Source: Caprimulgus europaeus
Taxonomy: Eukaryota; Chordata; Aves; Caprimulgiformes; Caprimulgidae
Direction: 5' to 3'
DNA length: 64,000 bases
NCBI GenBank assembly: GCA_907165065.1
Contig: OU015524.1
Span: 57,515,295 to 57,579,294, forward strand
The notes under the pieces were generated by a model. The model saw nothing but the letters and a program-made list of their open reading frames with translations, searched no databases and was not told the origin of the DNA. Positions 49,941-62,402 of this stretch are shown piece by piece; within the stretch, counting starts at the first letter, position 1; every line of letters begins with the position of its first letter. Made by a program: the position numbers and the translations under genes.

Positions 49941-52900
49941 CCAAGATTAGCATCCCCATTCAGTCAGTGAAAAGATCTGGGCATCTCCAAAGAAAGATTC
50001 AAAAGCCTAGTGGGGAGTTGCATAAAGGGGTCAGTAACAAGTGGTAAGAGGGAGAGTACCTGCTGTTTGCCTAAGGACATTTATTGTTCAATTTAAGGCT
50101 GCTCCAATTATGTGCTTCCACCTAGAGTGAACCCAGACCTGAATGACACCTCTAAGCATTCAGCAGTGGTGAGATTTAGGGACCATGAGCTAGAAATGGG
50201 AAATCTGCTGAGTACCTGCACTTTATGATGACACTTTATGGGTATCTGTACCTTTCACGCACAGAAACAGCAGAAAGCAGAAGAATATACTTTTAAGATG
50301 GAGAGGGTTCTTCTAATGGAAGAATTATAAGATGTGGTTTTTTGAGATTTCAGAGCACTGCGTTCACTGACGGAGCAGACTCCCTGTTTACTGTAGGGTT
50401 GTGCTTCCTGAGATGCACTTAGCTTAATATCAACAATACACAACTGTGACAAACATCACTACTTTAAAATCTCTCCATCTACTTGTTTGAGAGTGCAGCA
50501 CATGTGAGCTTTCTAGCTCAGTTTCACTGTTGCAGGGTGTGCCTTGGCTGTCTGCAAAGCCACAGATGCAAAAGAAACAGCTAGAACCCAGCAAGCTCCA
50601 TATAAATAGCAGAGGTACCACTGAAGCTACTCAGTGTACAGGTCTTCCAGGGATTCTTAATATCTACTCCAGTAGGTAGTCTGTGCTGAAATCCCTTCTG
50701 AAAGTACTGTCTGTGAGTTACCACGTCTATGGCAGAGGTAGGGCAGTGGCTCTGGAGCGGCACTACTGATCCCACCAACAGCACTGTCCCACCCAGCAGT
50801 GCCTGATCTCACACCAGGATTCACTGGAAGCACTGTGATAATGATCTTCCCCTCTTCTGTCTACATATCCTCTCAGTCTTTGTGGTGGGGTATCAAAATG
50901 CAAAACCAATGGTAGGCCACTGAGGAACAAGCTTTTAACTGGCATCAAATACGTGGGAGAGAGTTGCGCAGGAAGTATTTCACTCACATTCCTCTCAAAG
51001 AGATGTTTAAACACCCTGTGGCAGAAGACGAGGTAACTTGAGTAATTTCTGCTAGTCACCCCAGCCTGGCAGAGCTTATAAAAAAATGGCCCCTTTTCCC
51101 TTAGGGAAGATGTGAAATAGTTGGCCATGCTTCTCATGGTACACTGAGAAAATAAAGCATCTCTTGTAAATTCATTTAAAAAATGTGAGTATCTTCATAT
51201 AAAACATCTGATTCAAGATACAATGAAAACAATGTTAAAATCTGTGGTGAGGGAGAAGGAGATATTCTTCTGACCATAAGTGTAGTCACATTTGCTAAAC
51301 CTTATAGTCATTGATGAGAATAATAACTATGAGGTCACAAATAACCTTATCCTAAAAAAGACACCTAAAACCAGTCAAAAGAATCTCTTCCTAAAAATGC
51401 CTATTTCTCTCTGTAGATTATAAAGGGATCCTACAGTGACTGTAATCCCTAAATGCTTACCACATAAATGTCTAAAGCTGGATGGAGAGAAGCTCAGAAT
51501 TACAAGTAGCACTGTGACTCCCTCCCATGAGTTCGTACAACTGTTCTCTTCTCAACAGCTCTTTGAGAGTGTGCAGAAATTTCCTTTAGTCAAGTCAAAA
51601 GAGTCCCTCCATAGCCCGTGATGATTATGTATTTGCTTAGCAGTTCGTCATGAGGTAACATAAAGTATCACGCTTTATTTGCTTGACCATTCATAAAATC
51701 ATGAACAGGCATAGCTGTGCCAGTACTTTACCATTATATTACCCCTCAGAAGCAGGATCAGTAGGGCTCCTTTATATATAAACCCTTCTCTCTGTGCTAC
51801 TGCCAATCTTGCCTTGGGTGAGGCAGGACTCATGGTCTTTTAACAGTCAGGCTGTTTCATCTTAAAGATTTACACTTCATATCAGCTTGTTAACATACTG
51901 TTGTAATGCGTTAGGTAAGAATCTATATAGTATCGAATACTTTGTTTCAGACACCTTGATTGAAATTTGTTTGATCATATTGATTACATTCCTAGTAAAA
52001 ACTGAGAGCAACTGTCAAATTACATTCAACGTGCCAGGTTGCTTCAGCAATGGAAATTACAGAAAAAAATCCGGATAACTTGCATTTTTCCCTATGTAGT
52101 TTCTTAAATTTTGATTGATACTCTTTAAATGTATTTTATCTAATCAGAGTATTACTCCTCACAATCCTGAAATAAACATTACAGACTGATCTACTCTTTC
52201 ACTCTTTCAAAAAGGTAGGAGGATGAAGTGTACAAACAGGGATCTAACAGGCTCAGCTATCCTGCCCCCAGGAGAATGGTAGCAGTGTCCATCCCTCAGA
52301 GGACTGACGTCCCATGCTCAGCTCTGCTATGGCCTCACTGAGGCCACCAGCTGTGAGCTGAGCTCTGGCCTCAAGCTGGTGTAGCAGTTGTAATACACAG
52401 CTCCCCTTTCCAGTATCACAGCAATGCCAGGTCATAATGGTCATAATCTTATATAAGATCTGTATTTCTCCTAATTCAACAAACTGTTTTCTGGCTATAT
52501 GTAGCCTTTTCTCCTCTTCCCACCCTCCAGCAGCTCACCGCTTTCTAGCTCTAGTCTTCCTCAGCCCCCCGGTCACTCTCAGTCCCACAGCACTGTCTGT
52601 CTGTGCCTCCACTCCCTCTTGCTGTTCTTGTCCAGCCAGCAGAAAGCATGACAGCTTTTCTTGTCCAGCAAGAGCTAATTCTGCTTGTCTTGGACAAGGT
52701 GATTTTTCCCATCTTGCTCTTGTATCTGCATATAGTCAATATTTGCATAATATATTAAGTATGTGGGAAAACCTCAAAAGATTTGGTTCAATGCCTTTTG
52801 GATAAGCACCTGAAAAGCCTGGCTGTTTGTGCAAACCTAAACCAAACAATCTGATTCTTGAGTTAATGGGCTGGAAATCTTGTGAGAACAGGTTGTCTCA

Positions 52901-54409
52901 CACTACAAGATTTCTTGTAATTTTTGCTTCTCTTGTTGGAATGGGAGTATGATGAAAATAACCTCTTGTATCACTTTGACACTTCCTTTCAGGGATTCAG
53001 GTCAAAGGAGGAAGAAAGTTACCCAGACTTTTCTCATACTTACAAAAGTATCCGTCAGCTTAAACTGAAGTTTTAGGTGAGAACTCAGGATAGAAGATTA
53101 TGCCATCGGAGTCAATTCAGCTGTTCTTTTATAGCAGTGTTCACCCACTTTATTGATATGCATCAGGTATTGGTAAAATAATACACTACATACTCTGACT
53201 GACTGGCTAATAGGAATCTGTCAAACTATGAATGCTATAACAGTCACATAATAATAACACAGCACTACAGAAGGTAATAAATTATACACTTGCCACCATC
53301 CTTCACATATTCTATACGGATCATGGAGTTATGGTTATTGGTTGCAGTGTGTATTACCAGGTCCCAGGGTCACCAGAACAGAGTTAAATGATGTAAGGGA
53401 ATAGGTAAAATGATGATCTATGTTCAAAAACAGCACTAGCCTTGGTACCTATTTACCTCATGCAGCATGTTTATATACTGAGTGTGAATAATCAGGTTCC
53501 CTGAAAAAGGAGAGAAAATTGACAATGCCAGGGGCAGAACGGTGTTTTCCATTTATTAAGAATTTTGGATTGAAAACCTTATTTATTTTTGTAGGTGCTC
53601 CAGGTTGTGGGGAATCACTCAGAGTTGGCAAAGTTTTACTCATGGATCTATTAAGACCCTGTACCCAGTGCCCTTATTTTCCTCACCAGAGTTCAACTGC
53701 AACTGTCATGTGGAAATCAAGTATTCCAGTAGCTGCTGTGTGCTTGTCTAGGATAACAACTGAGCCCAAGACCAAAGGCCACAATAATCCTATCTTATTG
53801 TTACTGCTACTGCTCCTACTTGAGCAAAAGGAGCAATTTCTCTCCATTTAGGCAATGCAGTATTTGTGCTTTAGTTTGAAGTATCATCCACTCACATTTT
53901 ATTCATGAATCCTTTCAACTTCATTCCGTCTCCACTCTTCAGTGTATTGCATATCCACAGATTCGGTAGACCTCAAAGACAATGCTGATATATCATAACT
54001 TATACTCAAGGGAAGCACGAGGGTGGAATAAATAGTGGCTCTGTACAATCAGAGACTGCTTCCAGGTTCACCAGGGAAGTTGGTTCTAGATAGGGAAAAA
54101 CAAACATAATTACACAAAATTGTATTGCTAAAAATTCCCAATTACATAAATCAATGATATTTCACACTGTACGTGGATTTATAGACTATTTAGGATTGAC
54201 TGACACAGCTATCAGCCACGTACTGTCAGCAAGTTCTGTATCTTTTGGTGTCAGCAAAAAAAATAAGGGGGAGGGTGTTACTTTTACATCTGAGATGAAA
54301 TTGTGTTGTATTTTTAAAGTAGATGTCATCTCAAGAAAAATTATGCTTAGGCAGGAGTTTTCATGTAAATAATTTTCTGCTGGGCAATCTATCGTTGTTT
54401 GGTTGGTTG
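49941..54409. other. unique sequence, no gene seen
   Basis: About 4.5 kb. Frames reach 124 codons (50763-51137, minus) but none resembles a known protein. A slightly G+C-richer stretch lies at 52250-52430, without a feature I can name. Confidence 0.5.
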
Positions 54410-54426
54410 TTTTTTTTTTTTTTTTT
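54410..54426. repeat. poly-T run of 17
   Basis: Seventeen T preceded by TTGGTTGGTTG. Flanking sequence shows no recognisable retroposed gene on either strand. Confidence 0.9.
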
Positions 54427-57400
54427 AAGAATCTATATAAACCAAATGATTTCTCAGAGCAGCTACCAATCTGAGGGGGAAAATAGGAAAGTGGAAACAG
54501 CCTAGAACCCAAATACCCCAACTTAAAGGATCCCTAACTCCAGATCTCATTTGCTTTTTTACCTGTTTAGGTAACAGGTAAACACTTCAAACAAGTTACC
54601 TTCTCTGTTCCTCTGCCCCCAGCTCCTGCTCAACATACACATTATGTCCATTCATGCCTCTGGAAGCCAACAGCAGGAGGTAGCAACCCTTCTGTTCCTA
54701 AGCATTGTTTGTCTTTATTCCAGTGTGCATTTAACCCTTTCTGTTTCTGCCCTGCTGTGTGTAATACTAGATGGATCTCTGTATCAAATGCTGACCCAAC
54801 TGGTTTGTGCCCTCCCCCTGAAAACAATGAGGGGCTCAGGTGTAATTGCACAGAATTTGAACAATAATCCTGCCTTTCTCCTGAAAATGAACAGTAGTGC
54901 ATGAAAGGTAATATACCCCTATTTTGCTGAGTGCAGGGCTCTGAAAGGTCACACTGGGAGAGAGACTGTGAATTGTTTGGAAAATAGCCAATTTGATTAC
55001 AATGGGCAATTCTGAGCTTACAGTTTGCTTGTGTCTATCCTGCCTAAAGTGGCATCATTTGTAATAACAACTGTATTGCAGAAGGGCTGTGGAAGAGACC
55101 ACAAGCTTGTTTTCTATTCTGCTGAAGAATCAGAAAAGGGACTTAAATATAAAAACCAAAATACAATCTATTCGACATCGTCTACAACACAGACATTCAA
55201 ACGCAAGTTCAGAAGTATTAAATTAATATTAACATATACCTGCTAAACAGTCAAAATTGAGAGCCATCTGGGAGTGAAATTAACTTTAAAAGCTACTATC
55301 AAGTTCTGAAGGATCCTTTTCATTTTTACAAACAAAAAGTTCAAAACAAAATCTAAAGCATTTCTATGCTCCCACTGTCATATAAGTCCCATCACGCTCC
55401 TGGAATTTGCCATGTCCTTTCCTGTTATCCCAGGTGATTGACTCCAGTGGCTAATGTGACTGATTCAAATTCACACAAGGCAGCAGTGCCCCAGGTGATT
55501 CACGAGCCCTCCTTGTCTTGTTGCAAGAAACGGTGGGACTCAAAAATCTCAGCTTCTCTTGGATACACCCAGACATTTGGTCAGTCTCGTATGCAAGCTG
55601 AAACCTCACGTATCTTCTCATGACGACGCTGTTGGTTTTGCCTGTAATGCCCTGATGTGAAATATTGTTATTAGGTTCACTGTAGATAAATGGGTTTTCT
55701 CAGACATATTTCAAGATTTTTCTATATTTGCCTGGGGTTTGCAGTCATCTGGTAAGCCTAACACACATCCACCTGGGGTACACATGCTCAGCAGGTCTGA
55801 CATCTTTCAGAAATATGGTAGCCCTAATTATAGGTTCTTGCAGACGGGTTACTTACAGATTGAAGCTCCCTCTCCATTTCTTGCATATTTATAAGTATCT
55901 GATTAATGAATAACCATAGGTAGTGGACTGTAATGGGAACTGCAATGGACTTGCAAATGACCTGAGTAATTTTAGAGGAGGCCACATCAACCTGCTCTAA
56001 ATCCCTGTGTTTCATTTATTCACACAGGCAAGCTACACTGAAATCAGAGTCACTCCCTCCAATGGCCTGGTGTGATGGCTGCATAATTCACTAAGTATTA
56101 GTATGTCATTCTTTGATGGAAATCAACAGTTTCTAGCTAAACAATAGGGTTGAATGTATCATCCTAATAACAAGGCAAGGGGGATGACACCAAAATGAAA
56201 CAAACAAACAAACAGAAAAAAAACCCCAAGCATCTACTATGTCTAGAAGCTTTTTCAGGTTTCTAATCCCTGATAAGCTTGAAACTTTGGCAACGGTGAT
56301 CAACCAGAAGTCAATTTGATTTCTACCAGAAATAGCCAAAATCTCTTCACTCAGCTCGGGTAGGTGTGAAGGACAAGCCTGCTGTTACAGTCTGTTATTT
56401 CAGAGAAAAAAAAATTAATTCTTAGTACCTAAATTATATAGGTACTCTCACCCAAATCACAGACCTTGATGAAGATTGCTTATCGCTTTAGTTTTCTGGT
56501 ACCCAAGCATCTTTTCTTAGTTTCTCTTTTTCTGCTGTGGGTGTATTTGACACTTTTCATGAAATATTCTCCTACCTTAATTTCCAATGACACTAAGACA
56601 ATAAAGAGTAATGTGAAGAATTTCCACACAATGTTAAGGATTAATGGCCTATTTTTCAATTTTCAGTTCATTAAGAACTCCTCCTAAAATAATCCATTTT
56701 GTGATGGTCTGAAGGCTTTGGTCTAGTAAAAGGCAAGGGGTTTAAAGAAGACTTTTCCTGTGAGTCATTTAAAAACTGTCATAAATATGCAAAAATAAAA
56801 AATAATATAAAATAGTCACAAACGGAAAGCAGAGTAGGTTACAATTTTTTCAGTCTTTTTCAGCTGCCATGGACAGTTTTAATACATATTTCCAGCATCT
56901 GTGCTGTTCTTCGCTACTGAAAACTGTAAGTTAAAAATCATGTCACAGTTCTTGATAAAGGAGCTCAGGGGAAAAAAAAACCAACGAATAAATTATATAT
57001 CTTTAGTGAGGTTACCAAGTTTCTCTCTGTCATAAAGAAATGCAGAGAAATTTTCTTATTTGTAAGCTTTCTGGGAGAGATATCAAGACATTATTAGAAA
57101 GCAGGGCTAGGCAGCAAATAGTTTTCATATCCATAAAGATTTGATATTTCAATTACTTTGCCAGACTCAAAAAGGAAATCTCATAGATTCAGAGAATAGT
57201 GTAGATTTCAAAGAACGTTTTTTTGCAAAATGCAACAGCTAAAAAAATGGTTTTATTCAATTGAAATGTTTAATTTTACCTATATCCTTTCCTATGCAAA
57301 TTAAATTAAATTTTAAAATAAAAAGTTGTTTCTGACTGTAAAAATTCAGTGTTTGTTATTTTTGTAAATAATAAAGTAGATATTTCTTATTTCACATACA

Positions 57401-60339
57401 ATTTATTAACAAGAAATTCACTTAAATGAAACAGCTCATTTCCAAAAATTCTTTTAGCAAATCAGCATTTTTCATTTAAACAGACAATGAAGAATTCCTA
57501 TCCAACCACACTGAAGAATGTCCTTCTGCAGATGAGTTTTATCACCTACAATTTCAGGCATGGCTAAGGAAGCCCTTCCACTGCCTTTTCACCTGTCACC
57601 AAATATTATTGGAGCTTATGGATCTCTTTCTTGACTTTCTTTCCAACAGTTAGAATCATCCAAACACCGCAAGAGAGTATTATTTCCCACAAATCATCTT
57701 TTTGAAATAGTGAAATAAATAATGGGCATCTGCTAATTGCAGGAGTGAGATCTTCCTGTGGGTGTATGAACTGAAGTCTTATTTGTGTAGACAAAAGAAG
57801 AATCCCAAATTCCACCATCAGCTCACTAAAACTATTATCCCTGGCCAACTGTTCCCATATAAATGTCAAGTGGTATCACAGTTCATCCCTTCTCTCACTC
57901 ATCCACAGTACATAATATTTCTAATGCAGAAAACACTGCATTTTCTATCTTAAATAAAGGAGCACAGAAGAATAAACCCAGCTTCTTTTCCTCCTTTTTT
58001 GTAAGTAACCTTGAATGAGAAGTATGCAGCTTACGCCTATGCATCTCATCAAGAATATATGTCATTTCTCTAAATAAGCATCATATATCTCAATAGTAGG
58101 GTCAGTTACCCACCCCTAGCCCCTCACAGTAGCTGATCTATCAAGTTAAATCACAAGCTTTTTGATACGAATGTCAATGTAGATCTGACATTAAAAAAAT
58201 AACCCACAGTGGGGCAGAAAAACAGTAAACAATGCAGAAAAAAAACAAAACAAAACTCATTAAGCTCTCAAGTCACTAAAATCCAGAGAGGTTGGTGCAC
58301 AGTTTATAATCTAGTGCAGAGTATATTTTAGTTCAACTATTTTGAGTGCAAGGATAGCTTTTCATGAACTCATCTTCCCTGTCTTTTTCAGACCTCTTGA
58401 AATACATGTTGCCTTTCTTTTCTTGTTCTTCTGCAAGAACTTTACTGCTTCAGCTTCTGTATAACCTCTTCCTCTATGACTGACACCATTCCCTGCCACA
58501 GTCATCTTTTTCTCCAAACTAAATAAGCTTAAAATACATTGTTCCCAGAGGCCTTTAAAAACCCCGACATCTGCTAAAACAGAGAAGGCTTGTAGAATTA
58601 ATAAGATTTAAACAAATATTTGACCTAATCAGGAGTTTTTCTAGTAGAAGATTTTTCTACAAATTCAGTTTTAAAATTTTTAATGGGAACAAATGTACAA
58701 GTTTCAAGCAGCATGGGATTTTTTGTCAAAGTAAGAGAGAAGAAGAGCAAGGCTTCCTCCTCAGAAGAGCCACCAGCCCAGTATTAGGGGATTCGCGTCT
58801 GTGTAAGATAACACGGCTCGCAGCTCTGCTCTAGTGACTCCAGACCCGTACAGGTTGCAACAGTGCCTGCAGAAGAGGCTGAGACCCAGTGTGAGATGAA
58901 GTGGGACAGAGCCAACACTGTGACTTGTTGGGCACTTCCCTGGGACTTCTTTAGCCCTGAGGGAGCAGAAGAAGCAGCACAGCATGACTGGTTCCCACAG
59001 GTTTCCAGCCTCTTCTTCCCCTCTGGGTTTTCCATAACCTCATCTGTATTGCCTATGGGTACAGATCCTCACCTGTGCCATCCTCCAAAACTCACTTGGG
59101 TGTAACTTAAGAGCAGTAGGTGACTCAGGCCAAAACAGGGCCAGAAGCACACTCATAATCCAACAGCATGGATGACCACATACCAGTATGCTAGCTCACG
59201 CCCCATCCTTTCCTATCAGTCAGTGAGGCAGAATCCTTATTCTGATCCAGGCGTCCTGGTTTTCACATGCTGAGGGGTGGGTCACCCTACACAGGAAGGA
59301 GTTCCCAGGTGCACCCCTCTAAGGTGCATTCTAGGAGAGCATCTCAAGGACCAGATGCTGTTTCCAAAGACTGTGTCTATGTGCAGCATCTCAGGTTTTT
59401 TTTCAAAAGATTTTGACTTCATCTCAATAAGGAAGAAGGTGGGAGGAAGTGCATACTCTTGAAAACTTTGAAGAAATCCTTTCTTGGTCATATTTAGTAA
59501 TGTATCTCTGCACTGTGAAGCTCCTCCTCTAGTGCATTTAAACCCCAGTCTGGCTTCCTTCAAAGTCAGCACCTTCCTGCTGACAGCAACAGAGGAGACC
59601 GCTGCACTGCAAAGCTGTGCCAAGCAGCAAACTTACTTCAGTAAATGGCATATAAAATGCCACTGGCTTGGCAATGGAGGGGGATGACAACACTCAGTTC
59701 GTCTCTCAGTTACAGAATATTTCCTTACCTGAGAAGATGACAAAAGATGTGCACATACAAAAGGGACATGAATAGAACAAAAAAACAGATTATTATTTAT
59801 TCCAGCCTGAAAAGACCTAGTCTAGAAAAAATGCTTTTTCTTCCAAAAACTCCCTTGATTTTGCAGCTCTCACAGTGAAACCTTTATACCATGAGCTCTA
59901 GTGCTGCTCTGCAGGAGGGGCTTACTTTATCCACCAGCTTGTAAATTAAGTGGGATGTGATAGACAGTGCAGCCACAGAGAGTCCTGCAATAGAGAAACA
60001 AGGAAAGAAAAGGATCCTGAGAACAAAGACAGAAAAGGAGCATGTTATGCACATATTCCTTTAGTAAGTGTTTTACTGTTTTACTGTTCTCAACTGTGCC
60101 AAATGTTAACAACCTCCTTACAAATAACGCAGAGGTAAGTGATGCAGTATACACAGACTTATGAGAGGAACTGCATTAGCCTTCAACAGAAGGTGAGTTT
60201 TCTGGCTGGGGCCCCAGGCTTCAGCAGTCTGCAAGGATGGCCCTGGAGAACGCCCTCTGGTCTCACCATCCTGCTCATTTTCCCTGCAGACTCCTCCTTT
60301 TCAAGGAGGTGCTCTTTGGGAAGCAGACACTCATAGCAT
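54427..60339. other. unique sequence, no gene seen
   Basis: About 5.9 kb, strongly A+T-rich at 56,700-57,500. An AAAC-rich run (CAAACAAACAAACAGAAAAA) lies near 56200. A region with somewhat more G+C and a few CpG sites lies at 58,760-59,300; its open frames on both strands show no family resemblance. Confidence 0.5.
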
Positions 60340-60790
60340 GCTTGTTTCCAATTTATTAATTAGAACTAAATAACTGGGAAAAAGTGTAATATGCATATGA
60401 ACAAACACAATTATAATAAAGTGTGGAAATAGCAAATTCATCTAATGACCAGGTTGATTAAATTACTTCATATAAACCAACAATTCCTTATAAGCACTGT
60501 GTAATGGTTTAGGAAGGCTGCAGTCTTGTTTAGCTCTCAGCCTGGAAAATAACGGCTTTTATCAGCTTTCAGTGCCAAGTGACATATTTAAGTTCCAGCC
60601 AAATAGCTGGTACAGGGAGTGTCAATCGCTCCCAGGCTGAAACCAGTGTTGAGACTGTGGCTCTGCTGCCAGCTCCACGAGCTCGTGCAGATTATTGGTT
60701 ATCTAATGCCAGCTAACCTATTCCCTCACTGCCCTTTCCCCCTCAAAACTCCCAACAATGGATTACAGTGGATTACACTGGAGATATTTC
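60340..60790. promoter_or_regulatory. candidate regulatory (enhancer-like) block
   Basis: Starts with TTTATTAATTAGAAC, then ATATGCATATGAACAAA (an octamer-like ATGCATAT next to a SOX-like AACAAA) and ACACAATTATAATAAAG. It continues with further TAAT cores and ends with a 12-bp perfect palindrome CACGAGCTCGTG (60676-60687) and an inverted CCAAT (ATTGG). No repeat or gene is seen in it. The clustering of motifs is what suggests regulation; this is inference from composition only. Confidence 0.25.
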
Positions 60791-62370
60791 AATATTTCAA
60801 CATGACACAGCCTCTTAAATTTAATATTCAGAAGATAAATTCAATGAAACACTATGATTTATCATGATTCAGCTGTAACTAGATATTGCAAAAATCATTC
60901 TTTACTCACTCTGCTCTGGGGATTCTTGCTCCACACATATGCCAGCCACCAGCTTGCAATAAAAAAATGCAACATAGATGTAGAGGTGATCCTCTTCTTA
61001 TAAAAAATGAGAAAACAAACAGGTACAAAAGTAGAGACATAAAATCTGAGAGAAAGGCTAAGCCACAAAAAACCTATACAATCTTTTTCACTTTAAAAAA
61101 TTCAGTTTGGGAACTTACTTTTTGCATGCAGGAATATCTGCCTTATGATAGCAATGGCCATGGGATATTCATTTTGTGTATCGGTTCTTTGGCTGTTTGC
61201 TTCTTCTTAGATTAGTAGTATTTTGTTATTATCAAAATCCTTCCCCTACTAAAACTGGGATTTCAGCTGTTGTGCAGGGGGTAATTTCTGACAGCAGAAA
61301 CACCACAAAAGACGGGACACAGCCATGCGTTAGAGAGCAGAATCTGGTGAAATCCCTCACATACTCCCAAGAACTGTGCCTTAGATCCCTTGAACTCCCC
61401 AACAGCTAAAAGATTAGTGATATCCCATTTAACATGGACCTGGGAATATAGAAGACAGTTACAGACTCTTGACAAATGATGCTAGACTAATGTATTTGAA
61501 TCAGTGCCTAAAATGTTCAGATCAATGTCTCTGGGTTTTTGGTGGGCAGCTTTTTCCCCTTCAGACTGACAGAGGCCACAGCATGTGCAGTTCATCATTT
61601 CAAGGCATAAGAATTAGGCTTTGACTAATTGGAAGATTTGCCTGTTATTTAAATGAAACTTGTTTGCAGTTTCATCATCCGTGTGGAATCCAGAAAGGCA
61701 TCAGACTATCCCATCAATTTAGTTAGAAAAGAATAAATGAATAAATAGGCTGACAATTTTCTCCCTTGGGACTCACACTGTCACTACATTGTTTCTCTAT
61801 TATTAATTACCTATGTAAAAATAATTCACAGCAGTATATACTCTCTGCTGTACATGACTGGATCAGGTGCCTTTCTGTTTGTCGTTCTGTGTGCATTTAA
61901 ATCTCTCTGTGCCAGCACGTGATGTTCAATGTTGCATTCCCTCTGAGGGAAGAAAGGGAAAATCAAGTTGCAGACATCGAAGAGTTACAGTCTACATTTT
62001 TTGGATGCATACAGTAATAGGGTTAGTTCTTTTGTATTTTGTATTAAAGAATCATTTACAACCACTGCTCTGCTTCTGAGGTTTGGATTCAGACTGTCTT
62101 GCAAGCAGTTTGTGTGCAAGGCTGAGATGTAATATGCTAGCAGATGTCACTGACAGGTCAAGGAGTCCTTCAGATGCTGGAAGCCCACAGAGCCCCTAAT
62201 GAAAAGGGGCAAAAGAGAAGCCAAACACATTTCTTTGAGTCAGAGCCTTTACAAGTGTTTGCTTTCCATACAATATTCTTGACACAATTTAGTGGATAAA
62301 AAAGTTAAGAATCTGTTTATTTTCAATAAGCCAATACCCTGTAGATTTATTTCACTTAACTCATAGGAGT
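60791..62370. other. unique sequence, no gene seen
   Basis: A+T-rich DNA without recognisable gene or repeat. GAATAAATGAATAAATAGG near 61733 is a two-unit echo only. Confidence 0.55.
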
Positions 62371-62402
62371 GGGAGGGAGGGAAGGAAGGGAAGGGGGGAG
62401 GG
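62371..62402 (+). repeat. G/A-rich tract (possible G-quadruplex)
   Basis: GGGAGGGAGGGAAGGAAGGG followed by AAGGGGGGAGGG: six runs of at least three G within 32 bases, all purine. Irregular GGGA/GGAA units. Confidence 0.85.

Noticed and set aside
54410-54521. Poly-T run as the tail of a reversed processed pseudogene
   Set aside because: Sequence on the side where the gene body would lie shows no coding similarity in any frame.
57179-57220. TCATAGATTCAGAGAATAG resembling the reversed CR1 tail
   Set aside because: The following bases do not continue into the GGAAGGGACC block of CR1, so this is probably chance.
59225-59275. GATCCAGGCGTCCTGGTTTTC resembling the MIR phrase AGTCAGGACTCCTGGGTTCT
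   Set aside because: Only one short block matches; neighbouring MIR blocks are missing.
60066-60192. Two possible short exons with GTAAGT/GTGAGT donors (ends near 60134 and 60191)
   Set aside because: Acceptor sites are weak and the peptides are not recognisable. They cannot be called without RNA evidence.
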